A DNA stretch of 64,000 nucleotides from Chloroflexota bacterium (GTDB lineage Bacteria > Chloroflexota > Anaerolineae > Anaerolineales > UBA11579). The translations under genes were made by a program, and so were the position numbers. Every line of letters begins with the position of its first letter. The first letter of the stretch is position 1. The notes beneath the pieces are model-generated. The model saw only the letters and a list, made by a program, of their open reading frames with translations. It was not told the origin of the DNA and searched no databases. The stretch lies in contig JABFGG010000018.1 of NCBI GenBank assembly GCA_013112575.1, positions 1-64,000 of the forward strand. Reading direction: 5' to 3'. Below, piece after piece: positions 34,858-43,195 of this stretch.

Positions 34858-35421
34858 ATGTCCGAAAATCGCCAGACCTACCCTGTTGAAGTCGCGGGCG
34901 TCAAACGCGATTTACCCAAATTTGAGGTGGCCCCCGGTGTTACCATCGCCATCCTGAACATTCTGGGGGATACCGAATTCGTGACCGCTTGTGCCAAAGA
35001 ACTGGCCGCCAAATTGGGGGATGTGGACTACGATGTGCTGGTCACCGCCGAAGCCAAGAGCATCCCCCTCATCCACGCTTTGTCTGTTGAAACAGGCAAA
35101 CCCTACGCTGTTTTGCGCAAGAGCTATAAAGCCTACATGGGTGAGACCATTTCTTCCGAGACTGTATCCATCACCACCCAGCAGCGCCAGACCTTACACC
35201 TGGACGAAAAAGACCAGGCTCTGGTCAAAGGCCATAAAGTTGTGCTGCTCGATGATGTTGTCAGCACGGGTTCCACCCAAAAAGGCATGCGCGCCGTCAT
35301 GGAGCAGGCCGGTGCTGAAATTGCCGCCGAAGCCGCCATCTTCACAGAAGGCGAGTCCACCCAATGGGCCGGATTCATTTCTTTAGGCAATTTGCCGGTA
35401 TGGGTGGAAGACACTAATTAG
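34858..35421 (+). CDS. Purine phosphoribosyltransferase-like protein (Apt type)
   Basis: 187 residues from the ATG at 34858, which has GGAGG six bases upstream. The PRPP-binding motif is VVLLDDVVSTGSTQKG (acidic pair followed by STGST), and LVTAEAKSIPLIHALS precedes it as the flexible loop region. The overall arrangement resembles adenine/xanthine phosphoribosyltransferases and PurR-type PRT domains. It probably salvages a purine base with PRPP. A nucleoside hydrolase lies nearby on the other strand. TATAAT at 34815-34820 may be the -10. A hairpin terminator follows. Confidence 0.82.
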   Translation: MSENRQTYPVEVAGVKRDLPKFEVAPGVTIAILNILGDTEFVTACAKELAAKLGDVDYDVLVTAEAKSIPLIHALSVETGKPYAVLRKSYKAYMGETISSETVSITTQQRQTLHLDEKDQALVKGHKVVLLDDVVSTGSTQKGMRAVMEQAGAEIAAEAAIFTEGESTQWAGFISLGNLPVWVEDTN

Positions 35422-35445
35422 CCCTAGACCGTTAACTACGAACAC

Positions 35446-35486
35446 GCGCCATTGGTCCCTCGAGGGCCTTTGGCGCTTTTCTTTTT
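35446..35486 (+). terminator. Terminator after the phosphoribosyltransferase gene
   Basis: A nested hairpin with outer stem GCGCCA/TGGCGC (35446-35451 with 35471-35476) and inner pairing GGTCCCT/AGGGCC, followed by TTTTCTTTTT. Confidence 0.75.
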
Positions 35487-35498
35487 CCGATAATTGAA

Positions 35499-35864
35499 TT
35501 AGGCGCGGGTTTTAGATAATTGCAACAGTCGTCGCAATTCCTTTTCCGTATCCCCATCCAATTCCGTCAGTTTAACGTGCCGGTTGGTCTTGCCTTTGCC
35601 CTCCAGCTTGATCGCATCACTGTCAGCTTCGGTGATATTGTGAATGTAAAAGATGACCTTGTCCTTGCCAGGTTGGATACCGCAGATCACATTGTTCGGG
35701 CCACCGATCGAATACAGCACATTCTGGACCGCCTTGCCGCCATAAATGCCTTCATCGGCATTCGCCAGTTCTTCCCGAACAAGTTGACGCATTTGTTTGG
35801 CAACCGTCTGCACAAAGTCCGGCTTGCCATCCAGCGTATCTTCAAATGCTTTTGGGCTACTCAC
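35499..35864 (-). CDS. DUF1801 domain protein
   Basis: 121 residues of the YdhG/DUF1801 family. Features seen are MRQLVREELANADEGIYGG, then YSIGGPNNVICGIQPGKDKV and the short C-terminal helix KELRRLLQLSK. Function of the family is not known. The start is GTG, whose last two bases share the stop of the nucleoside hydrolase (GTGA overlap of four), with GAGGTG upstream. This suggests translational coupling. Confidence 0.78.
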   Translation of the reverse strand: MSSPKAFEDTLDGKPDFVQTVAKQMRQLVREELANADEGIYGGKAVQNVLYSIGGPNNVICGIQPGKDKVIFYIHNITEADSDAIKLEGKGKTNRHVKLTELDGDTEKELRRLLQLSKTRA

Positions 35865-36850
35865 AGCTTCACCTCATCCTGCGACATGGCATAAAGCAGC
35901 TCTTTCCATTTTTTTGCATCCAACTCCCAACACACCGTCGTCCAGGGTTCACCTTTTTCGCGGTGATAGGCCCACATACTCACCGGGTAGTCATCTTGCT
36001 GCGCCACGTTTAATTCATCCACCACCGTCATACCGCGCGTGAATTCGCCGTCCGTCTCGATCTCAACGTAATGTTTGCTGCTGCGTGAGCAGATACTGGG
36101 GTCAATGGCGATCGCCATCGCCACGGGGTCTGGCAGGCCGATACCAGGGTCACCCAGCCAATTGCGGTTGATGTCTAGCGCAAAGACGTTGCAATCCACC
36201 ACAAAATGTGAGTACTTGGTATCAATGACCTCTTTACAATGGTGCATGTCTTCATCATCCAGGTTGGCCTCCCCACGACACAATTCCCAGCCCACCAATT
36301 CCATAGGCATCCCGGAGCGAAAACAAATACGCGCCGCCTCCGGGTCGCACCAGATGTTGTACTCAGCGGCAGGGGTCACATTGCCAACCACATTGGCCGC
36401 CCCGCCCATCACCACACAGCGGCTGACGTTCTCCACTATCTCCGGGGTGCGCTCGATGGCCAGGGCCAGGTTGGTCATAGGCCCCAAGGTGACCACGATA
36501 ATGCCCGGGTTAGCCTTGATGGTATCGATCAACACATCCACAGCGTGGCCTTCAGCGGGTGCTGCTTTGGGGGCCGGGTAATTCATGTTGCCCATACCAT
36601 CTGGCCCATGGAACCATTCGGCATGATGTGTTTCCCGAACCATAGGCTTTTCGGCCCCTTCGTACACCGGCGTGTCCATGCTACACAACTCAACCGTATA
36701 GCGCGCATTGATGCTGCCCTGCTTGAGGGGCATGTTGCCGGAAACCACCGTGATGGCCTCCACTTCAATGTCGGGATGCCGCAGGGCCATCATGATGGCT
36801 ACAGCATCATCAGAAGCAGTATCGGTGTCAATGATCATTTTACGGGGCAT
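35861..36850 (-). CDS. Inosine-uridine preferring nucleoside hydrolase family protein
   Basis: 329 residues. The calcium-binding cluster DTDTASDDAVA (DxDxxxDD) lies at the N terminus and is continued by VTLGPMTNLALAIE and the later NVFALDINRN and asparagine/aspartate pocket residues. It hydrolyses ribonucleosides to base and ribose. ATG 36850 is chosen because MIIDTDT directly follows; AGGAGA lies upstream and a GTG ten codons earlier is less likely. It overlaps DUF1801 by four bases. Bases could then be reclaimed by the phosphoribosyltransferase next door. Confidence 0.9.
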   Translation of the reverse strand: MPRKMIIDTDTASDDAVAIMMALRHPDIEVEAITVVSGNMPLKQGSINARYTVELCSMDTPVYEGAEKPMVRETHHAEWFHGPDGMGNMNYPAPKAAPAEGHAVDVLIDTIKANPGIIVVTLGPMTNLALAIERTPEIVENVSRCVVMGGAANVVGNVTPAAEYNIWCDPEAARICFRSGMPMELVGWELCRGEANLDDEDMHHCKEVIDTKYSHFVVDCNVFALDINRNWLGDPGIGLPDPVAMAIAIDPSICSRSSKHYVEIETDGEFTRGMTVVDELNVAQQDDYPVSMWAYHREKGEPWTTVCWELDAKKWKELLYAMSQDEVKL

Positions 36851-36922
36851 GGGCAAGATGTCTCCTGTGTAGACGGTCACACAAAACCATTTTTTGGATG
36901 AGGCAATTTCAGATGGTACTTA

Positions 36923-37016
36923 TAGGGATTCCGCGTCGCTGCGCTTCTCGGAATGACAAATTTGCTGTCATTCCGAACATGGCAAAACGCAGTTTTGCTT
37001 ATGTGAGGAATCCCTC
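36923..37016. repeat. REP/MITE-like nested palindrome
   Basis: An outer inverted repeat AGGGATTCC (36924-36932) with GGAATCCCT (37007-37015) encloses an inner one, CGGAATGACA (36949-36958) with TGTCATTCCG (36966-36975). The element also includes GCTGCGCTTCTCGGAATGAC, a phrase seen in dispersed repeats of many bacteria. It lies between two operons and holds no gene. Confidence 0.65.
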
Positions 37017-37045
37017 AGGTGACGATTAGAAAACAAGCACCTACA

Positions 37046-38344
37046 TCACTTCAGCATTATAGCCGCGGCCTTACGTCCGATTTCCACAGCAAAATTTGTA
37101 CCGCGATCCCAGGGATACACCTGGCTCATGCTGGCAAAGTACAGACCCTCGATAGGCGTTTGAATGGCCGGAATGTTCTGGGAGTGATTAAGCAAGGGCA
37201 CCGGCTGGGCATAGTTGGTCTGGTAGACCCACACCTTATTGATCCACTCTCGTTTGAATTCGGGGTTGACCCGCTGGATACCGGGAATAAAGCGCTCCAG
37301 TAATTCTTCCTTGGAAAGCGAGAAATACTCGTGGCCTTCCTCCAGGTAATCACCACAATAGATGATGTGGTCGCCGCCAAACTGTTCCGGCGACAGATAG
37401 TTGGTGTGCTCCACGATGGCTAAGAAAGGAAAGCCCGCCGACTTGGGAATGTTGTACCAGTAGTAGCCTTTTTCAGAAAGTTGCTGCTTGAGCGAGAGCG
37501 TCATCACCACCGCGCCCATGCTCTTCAAACCCAATAAACCTTCCAAATAATCTTCCGGCAGGTCGGGGGCCAGTTTTGCCAGCAAGGCAGGCGAACTTGT
37601 GAAAAGCACCTGGTCGAAATCTGTCTCATCGTCCTGAAGTCCAGAAGTCTTCACTTGAACACCCTGGACACCGGCCTTCGGACTTATCTTTTCCACAGCC
37701 GTCCCCAACTTGATCTCCACCTCCATGGCCTTGAGAATATCTGCAAAATCATCCGCAAAAGCCTGGAAGCCACCCACGTAAGTTCCCAGCCTCGTCGTGC
37801 GGGCGTGCAAACGCGCCCACAACCAGGCCATATTGACCTCGCTGGCAAAGGGTCCGAACTTGCCGTCCATCAACGGCTGCCACATAGTTTCATAAACTTT
37901 ATTCCCCACCCATTTGCGCATCCACTCCACCACGGTGTGCTTTTCCAGCGAGCGCCAGTTATTGGTCATACGCAAGTAAAGCACTACGAAACCAAAGCGA
38001 ATCTTGTTGATGCCGTAGCCCAGGCCCGGGAATAGCAAAGCTTGCAGAATGGAATCGAGCGGATAGAACTTGTCCTTGTGATAGACCACGGTGTAAGGCC
38101 GCGGGAAGCGTACTTTGTCGCTCAGACCCAGTTCATCGATCAGGCCCAGCATATGCGCGTCTGTCTGGAACCAGTGATGGTAAAACTTTTCCACCGACCA
38201 ATCCCAGTGCGGCTCTTTGAAACCCGCGGCCAGACCACCAGTGTGATCCGCCGCTTCGTAAATCGTGACTTTGTGTCCGGCTTTTGCGAGGTCATAAGCA
38301 GCTGACATACCCGCGTATCCGGCTCCGATGATGGCAATTTTCAT
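37046..38344 (-). CDS. FAD-dependent amine oxidase/protoporphyrinogen oxidase-like oxidoreductase
   Basis: 432 residues. The N-terminal FAD-binding GxGxxG motif is IAIIGAGYAGMSAAYDLAKA, followed by TIYEAADHTGGLAAG. KIRFGFVVLYLRM and WLWARLHARTTRLGTYVGGF are typical of a Chloroflexota subgroup of NAD(P)-binding Rossmann oxidoreductases. The C terminus (GLYFASMSQVYPWDRGTNFA) closes the FAD site. Substrate unknown; desaturation or oxidation of a lipid or isoprenoid is possible. Its ATG overlaps the stop of the upstream membrane protein by four bases (ATGA), so it is the last gene of a five-gene operon. Confidence 0.85.
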   Translation of the reverse strand: MKIAIIGAGYAGMSAAYDLAKAGHKVTIYEAADHTGGLAAGFKEPHWDWSVEKFYHHWFQTDAHMLGLIDELGLSDKVRFPRPYTVVYHKDKFYPLDSILQALLFPGLGYGINKIRFGFVVLYLRMTNNWRSLEKHTVVEWMRKWVGNKVYETMWQPLMDGKFGPFASEVNMAWLWARLHARTTRLGTYVGGFQAFADDFADILKAMEVEIKLGTAVEKISPKAGVQGVQVKTSGLQDDETDFDQVLFTSSPALLAKLAPDLPEDYLEGLLGLKSMGAVVMTLSLKQQLSEKGYYWYNIPKSAGFPFLAIVEHTNYLSPEQFGGDHIIYCGDYLEEGHEYFSLSKEELLERFIPGIQRVNPEFKREWINKVWVYQTNYAQPVPLLNHSQNIPAIQTPIEGLYFASMSQVYPWDRGTNFAVEIGRKAAAIMLK

Positions 38345-38964
38345 ATGGTTTCTAATTCTAACCTTTGATTGTGAGTTGATTCAACAGATGGGAACAAGGA
38401 AGCCATAACCATTCCCGTAATGACTAAGAACACACTATAAACAATAAACTCTACAGAAGGAATATAAAAATAAGGCAGGCTGATTGATCCAGAGAGCCAT
38501 TCAAAAACTAAAAATGAACCAAGCTGGCCTTCAATTATATTTGCCACGACACTACCGATTATCCAGTAATAAGCCCTCTGGACTTCCTTTCGAAGCACGA
38601 TCCACTGAAAAAAAGCTCTGATGAACATTAGGAAAGCACCGTAGAGTGGGAAAATTAGAAAAGCAGCAAGAATGGGAATAGCGTCGCTATACAATTGGTC
38701 AAATAAACCCCCAAGATTCATATGAACCAACCTGACAACAAGCATGCCAGCAATTGTCGCCAGGCTCCAAAGTCCTATACGTTGCACATATTTCCTCAAA
38801 ACGATCCAATAAAAAATTACTCGTAAGCAGATTGCTAAGACAAATTGGAGATTCGCAGGAAGTTGGGATGCCGTTAATTGATTATTAAATATCCTGAGTA
38901 ACACCCCCATCAGTACCCAGATTCCAACCAGCTTCCAGTTAATCATTTCAAGAAATCTTTTCAT
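38341..38964 (-). CDS. Membrane protein with two QW-LR modules
   Basis: 207 residues, about six membrane segments, no family recognised. It contains two copies of a module built as a W-x-VLRK turn between helices: YWIVLRKYVQRIGLW and, 70 residues later, QWIVLRKEVQRAYYWI. The same module occurs twice in each of the next two proteins. The gene is AT-rich. The start follows GGGAGG at a rather long distance. It overlaps the FAD oxidoreductase by four bases. Confidence 0.72.
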   Translation of the reverse strand: MKRFLEMINWKLVGIWVLMGVLLRIFNNQLTASQLPANLQFVLAICLRVIFYWIVLRKYVQRIGLWSLATIAGMLVVRLVHMNLGGLFDQLYSDAIPILAAFLIFPLYGAFLMFIRAFFQWIVLRKEVQRAYYWIIGSVVANIIEGQLGSFLVFEWLSGSISLPYFYIPSVEFIVYSVFLVITGMVMASLFPSVESTHNQRLELETI

Positions 38965-39021
38965 GTCCTAAATAGCCTCCCGCGCTTTCTTCTCGTCTTG
39001 CTGCCTGACAGGCCGGAGACA

Positions 39022-39768
39022 TCATAAGCTCTCAGTTTCCTCAATTTTTTGTTTTGGACGGCCCAACAAATTCCTCATCACAAAACCTGTAATTAGTAGT
39101 AATGGTATCTGGAAAAGGCTTGCAAAAAGCAACCTAAACCAAAGAGTATCGATCCGTTCTTGAAATTCCGGATAGCTCTCAGGCGAATATCGAAAATATG
39201 CGCCAGTCATAAAGCTTGCAAATAACCCCATAACGATTGTTACGATTGGGATCACAACCAACCATTTCCAAGCGCCAACAACTCTTCGACGAAGGTACAA
39301 CCATTGAGGAAAGGCAAGCCAAAAACTCTGACCCACATAGATTGTCAAAAGTCTAACCAGTAAACTTGCATAAAATATAATATAAATGGCAATATCAATA
39401 TATTGAATGCCACCAACTACATCCACAATTTGTTCAAACCAAGGTTCACTGGAAACTCCAGTGAGGAAACCCGGGATCATCTCAAATACCTCACTCATTC
39501 CATAGACAGAGGCATAACTAGCAACACCCCCAAAGAAGGTTGCCACAATCCACCACCCCGCTCCAGATAAATACTTACGCAGCAAGAACCATTGCCCAAC
39601 ACCCAGCGATAAAAAAGCTATGGTTCCACTCCATTCATAATTTTCTGCTTTGCTCTCAAATAAAAAATGAACGGCGGCAAGGGCAAGTATATTAGCAACA
39701 GTCGATATTACAACCCAATAATAGGGAAAGTAGCTATTGATTTGTATCCTTTTACTCTCAGTTCCCAT
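39022..39768 (-). CDS. Membrane protein with two QW-LR modules
   Basis: 248 residues, about six membrane segments. The modules are GQWFLLRKYLSGAGWWIV (about residues 57-74) and PQWLYLRRRVVGAWKWLV (about 154-171). It is a paralogue in architecture of its two neighbours, though overall identity is low. AT-rich. No recognised function; the arginine-containing turn between helices could lie at the membrane surface and bind a lipid headgroup or a partner, which is a guess. Confidence 0.72.
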   Translation of the reverse strand: MGTESKRIQINSYFPYYWVVISTVANILALAAVHFLFESKAENYEWSGTIAFLSLGVGQWFLLRKYLSGAGWWIVATFFGGVASYASVYGMSEVFEMIPGFLTGVSSEPWFEQIVDVVGGIQYIDIAIYIIFYASLLVRLLTIYVGQSFWLAFPQWLYLRRRVVGAWKWLVVIPIVTIVMGLFASFMTGAYFRYSPESYPEFQERIDTLWFRLLFASLFQIPLLLITGFVMRNLLGRPKQKIEETESL

Positions 39769-39858
39769 CCCTCAACTCTCCTCCCTCACCCTACAACATC
39801 ACAATACCGAAGACATCAAAAGTATCCACATGGTCAGCGGCTCTGATGATAGCCGTCC

Positions 39859-40497
39859 TCATATTGTTTCCAATGTAGACGAATTTGATTGTTGATTATC
39901 TTTTGGATTATTTAAGATATATCCTAGAAACAATCCAGTAATCGTTGCCGAAACCACGCTTGGGGAAAACAGGAAAAGAAGAAAAGCGAGGGGAGAAGCC
40001 CCAAAATATGCGGCAGATATTAATACCATCCCTACAAAGGAAAAAAACGTGAATTCGTAAAGCCCGGAAATGACTAATCCTAAAATTACTGCCAAGATCC
40101 ACAAATAGGCCTTCTCAAACTCCATCCTAAGTACAAGCCATTCCGCAATACCCAGAGACAAAAAGTATCCCAGGGAAAGTCCAAAGAGATTTGGAGGCGA
40201 GTTTCCCTGTTCAATGTTTACTAAAAATATGCTGATCAAAGATTCTAGCAAATCCCCACCATATACCCCCAAGACAGTCCAAATTAAGCCAAGCAAAATA
40301 AAGAGGCTGGCCCTCTTAAAATATCGAACTAACAGAAAGTATCGAAGCGTTAGAACAACAATGCCGATAAACAGGAATTGCAATCGAAAATCTAAATCAG
40401 AAATCTCAGGTAAAAATAACCCAAGGCCTCCAATAAAGCCAATAAATACCCAGGGAATTAGAAAGCGCCAATAGATTTTGAAGTTACTGATTCTCAT
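39859..40497 (-). CDS. Membrane protein with QW-LR-type modules
   Basis: 212 residues, about six membrane segments. The second module is clear, AEWLVLRMEFEKAYLWIL, while the first is degenerate (LRYFLLVRYFKRASLF). AT-rich like the two paralogues downstream. The start overlaps the 3' end of the flippase-like gene by 14 bases, tying it to that transcript. Function unknown. Confidence 0.7.
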   Translation of the reverse strand: MRISNFKIYWRFLIPWVFIGFIGGLGLFLPEISDLDFRLQFLFIGIVVLTLRYFLLVRYFKRASLFILLGLIWTVLGVYGGDLLESLISIFLVNIEQGNSPPNLFGLSLGYFLSLGIAEWLVLRMEFEKAYLWILAVILGLVISGLYEFTFFSFVGMVLISAAYFGASPLAFLLFLFSPSVVSATITGLFLGYILNNPKDNQQSNSSTLETI

Positions 40498-41524
40498 ACC
40501 CCAACTCCCCTTTCACTTCCTCACTTTCTGCTTCCTGCCGCACATCATCTCCCCAGCGAATGCCTTCGCGCGCTAAGTAATACGCGCCCAGCACAGTTAT
40601 GGGCACCCATAAGGCTACATGCAGCACCAGGGTATAAGCCGCTGCCAGTGCATGCTGCACCCCGTAGGCCACCAGCACGGCAATCCCGGGGGCATCGAAT
40701 GTGCCGACGTATCCGGGAGCAGCGGGGATCGTGGTCGCCAGGTTGACGATACCATTCATCAGCATTAGGGCAAAGAAACTGACCTCAAAGGGAAAGGCAT
40801 GCATCACCAGCCAGTATTTGAGCGTTTCGAACAGCCAGATCACCACGGAAGTAACGAAGACCATCAGGGCGTCTTGCGGTGAGCGCAGTGATTCCAGCCC
40901 ACCCAAAAACCGCAGAGTAATGTCTTGTACGCGCTCACGGAAACGCTCCGGCACCAAGCGTTGTATGAACCAGGTGGCAATTCGTTCGGTCGGGGCCGGG
41001 AACATGGCCGCCAGCAAAAAGACCAATAGCGCCCCCGCAAAGGCCACGGTGCCTAAAATCGCCAGGCTCTGAATGCTGCCCACATAACCGGAGTCGCTAG
41101 TCAACCGCGCCAGTTCCGGCAGGTTGAGGAACACAAAGGACAACATCACCACCCCATCGAAAACGCGCTCCACGATGATCGTCGCCAGCGAAGCCGAAAC
41201 CGGAATGCCTTCACGGCGTTTGAGCACCACCGCCCGCAGCACTTCACCTGCCCGCGCCGGGTAAATGTTGTTGCCCATATAGCCAATAGCAACAATGGGG
41301 AACATCGTGCGCGTCGAAACTGCTTTGATAGGTCGCAGCAGGTAGTGCCAGCGCCAGGCCCGCCCCCACACCGCCACAAAATAGGCCGCGATGCCGGGCA
41401 GCAGCCACCAGTAATTAGCCCCTTGCAGTGACCCCCACACTTCACCGATATGCAAACCGCGTAGGGCGATCCACATGAAAACCACACTGATAACTACGCC
41501 CAACCAGAATTGCCAACGTTTCAT
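40484..41524 (-). CDS. Lysylphosphatidylglycerol synthase TM-region/flippase-like membrane protein
   Basis: 346 residues, about eight membrane helices. The signatures match the family: GYMGNNIYPARAGEVLRAVV in the first third and TTIPAAPGYVGTFDAPGIAV in the last. As with the copy at 12910-13932, no aminoacyltransferase domain is attached, so translocation of a lipid or lipid-linked sugar is the likelier role. First gene of an operon with three module-bearing membrane proteins and an FAD enzyme. TAAAAT seven bases before the ATG and no Shine-Dalgarno sequence. Confidence 0.82.
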   Translation of the reverse strand: MKRWQFWLGVVISVVFMWIALRGLHIGEVWGSLQGANYWWLLPGIAAYFVAVWGRAWRWHYLLRPIKAVSTRTMFPIVAIGYMGNNIYPARAGEVLRAVVLKRREGIPVSASLATIIVERVFDGVVMLSFVFLNLPELARLTSDSGYVGSIQSLAILGTVAFAGALLVFLLAAMFPAPTERIATWFIQRLVPERFRERVQDITLRFLGGLESLRSPQDALMVFVTSVVIWLFETLKYWLVMHAFPFEVSFFALMLMNGIVNLATTIPAAPGYVGTFDAPGIAVLVAYGVQHALAAAYTLVLHVALWVPITVLGAYYLAREGIRWGDDVRQEAESEEVKGELGYENQ

Positions 41525-41531
41525 AGCGGAT

Positions 41532-41537
41532 ATTTTA
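41532..41537 (-). promoter_or_regulatory. -10-like TAAAAT seven bases before the flippase-like gene
   Basis: Minus-strand TAAAAT seven bases before the ATG, with no ribosome binding site. No -35 recognised. Confidence 0.4.
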
Positions 41538-41665
41538 ACAGGAAGGCCTAAAACAGGGATTAGTTATCAGTTATTGGGAAAAGGTATTTGACACAAATTC
41601 CCTCTGCTACCTATTCATTAATCCCTAGTAACTAATTACTAACCACCAATTACCCATTCCTAAAA

Positions 41666-41671
41666 TATAAT
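41666..41671 (+). promoter_or_regulatory. -10 TATAAT six bases before the propeller protein gene
   Basis: Perfect TATAAT with six bases to the ATG at 41678 and no Shine-Dalgarno sequence; predicted leaderless mRNA. Confidence 0.5.
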
Positions 41672-41677
41672 CTCCCC

Positions 41678-43075
41678 ATGAACCGCCGTTGGCTCATCGC
41701 CGGGGGTATTGCTCTGGCAGTAATCCTGGCCGTGACCGTTTACCAAAATCTGCGTCCGCAGGTTGTGGAGATTTCACCTGTTCCGGATGCCCTGGACGTA
41801 CCGCGTGCCGCCCCCTTGCGCATCATGTTCTCGCGGGCGATGGACGAGAACGCCACACAAAATGCACTGCTCATAGATACTGAGATTCCTGGCGAATTCA
41901 CCTGGGAGGAGAACACCCTCATCTTCACCCCGGAAGAGGGTTGGCCGCGTGGCGAAATCGTTCAGATAGGGCTGGATACACAGGCTCTTTCTTCAATTGG
42001 CCTTCCCTTGCGTAACTCTTTCAACGCATCCTTTGAGGTTGGCCGCACCAAACTCGCTTATCTTTGGCCCTTCAATGGCGACGCCAATCTCTACACCCTC
42101 GATCTGGAAACTGCACAAAGCCAGCAGATCACGGAGGACGGCAATGTACTGGACTTCAGCCCGGCCGCGGACGGCAACGCCATCTACTTCAGCGCCAGCA
42201 ATCCTTCCGGCGGCAGCGACCTGTGGGTCCACGAAAGGCTCACGAATGAAAATCGTATGCTGCTGGATTGTGGCACAGATAGCTGTAGCAACGTACAGGC
42301 TGGACCAAACCGCAATTGGTTAGCCTATGTGCGCCTTTCAGCCGATCTCGATGCTGTTGGCAACATCTGGAGTTTTGATCTCACCAGTGAAACTACAGTA
42401 ATGCTCAGCTATGAGGGCCATGAAACGCGGTTACCCAGCTGGTCGCCACTTGGCACACTGAGCTACTATGATGCTACCGAGCAAGCCTTTACTTTCTGGG
42501 ACATGGACGAGGGAGAAATTACTCGCTGGGATAACGAAACCGGGGAAGCTGGAGCTTGGTCGCCGGATGGCTTACGCTTTGCCGCCCCTGAACTATTCGT
42601 GGTTGTTACTGACATCCTGCGCGGCCCCAGCGGTGAAGCTGAGAACGAGGATGTGCCTGAAGAAAACCTGGAACGCGTTGAGGTCTTCAGCAGCCACCTG
42701 ATGCTATTTAACCTCAGCAACGGCTCTGTTCAGGACCTGACCGGCAACGCCTTACTTGAAGATGCAGCCCCCGCCTTCGACCCCGCCGCCCGCTGGCTGG
42801 CATTTGCCCGCCGTCCCATTGAAGCAGACGTGATCTTGCTCGGTCGCCAACTGTGGTTGGTGCGCCCCAATGGCAGCAGCGAACGCCCCATCACCGATGC
42901 GCCGGATTTTAAACACAGTAACTTCGCCTGGCATCCTGAGGGGGAGCAACTCGCCTACGTACGCTTCAACCAGGTAGCCCTCACCGAACCGCCGGAGATC
43001 TGGCTGGTGCAGGCCTCAACTGCTGATGCCCTGCGACTGGTGATCGGTGCTTATGCCCCCGCCTGGGTTCCATAA
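41678..43075 (+). CDS. Membrane-anchored Ig-like (Big_5) plus TolB/WD40-like beta-propeller protein
   Basis: 465 residues. An N-terminal hydrophobic helix (about 5-22) works as signal anchor. Residues 28-125 look like a Big_5 domain (PDALDVPRAAPLRIMFSRAM ... TLIFTPEEGWPRG). The rest has TolB-like blades: YTLDLETAQSQQIT, DFSPAADGNAIYFSA, AWSPDGLRFAAPE and FAWHPEGEQLAYVRF. Likely extracytoplasmic, with a binding or scaffold role; the ligand is unknown. It converges on the homoserine dehydrogenase gene. Confidence 0.8.
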   Translation: MNRRWLIAGGIALAVILAVTVYQNLRPQVVEISPVPDALDVPRAAPLRIMFSRAMDENATQNALLIDTEIPGEFTWEENTLIFTPEEGWPRGEIVQIGLDTQALSSIGLPLRNSFNASFEVGRTKLAYLWPFNGDANLYTLDLETAQSQQITEDGNVLDFSPAADGNAIYFSASNPSGGSDLWVHERLTNENRMLLDCGTDSCSNVQAGPNRNWLAYVRLSADLDAVGNIWSFDLTSETTVMLSYEGHETRLPSWSPLGTLSYYDATEQAFTFWDMDEGEITRWDNETGEAGAWSPDGLRFAAPELFVVVTDILRGPSGEAENEDVPEENLERVEVFSSHLMLFNLSNGSVQDLTGNALLEDAAPAFDPAARWLAFARRPIEADVILLGRQLWLVRPNGSSERPITDAPDFKHSNFAWHPEGEQLAYVRFNQVALTEPPEIWLVQASTADALRLVIGAYAPAWVP

Positions 43076-43099
43076 TCCCTCCACCTTCCAAAGGTTTAC

Positions 43100-43140
43100 A
43101 AAAAAACACGAATTCCGATAAACGATTCTCGAAATTCGTG
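43100..43140 (-). terminator. Probable terminator of homoserine dehydrogenase gene
   Basis: On the minus strand CACGAATT pairs with AATTCGTG (43107-43114 with 43133-43140) and is followed by seven Ts. It lies 55 bases past the stop. The sequence also belongs to the recurring ATTCGTG-type spacer phrase, so a repeat origin is possible. Confidence 0.5.
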
Positions 43141-43195
43141 CCATTCGTCCATTTGTGTTATTCGTGATTTGACTCAAGCCCCCAATAACTAATTC

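Noticed and set aside
36239..36901. Plus-strand open frame of 220 codons opposite the nucleoside hydrolase
   Set aside because: Antisense to an enzyme with a complete DxDxxxDD metal site; histidine-rich translation is an artefact of the opposite frame.
43100..43165. Riboswitch or attenuator near homoserine dehydrogenase
   Set aside because: The structure lies downstream of the gene and behaves as a terminator or repeat phrase; the upstream side has only the sigma operon terminator and a ribosome binding site.
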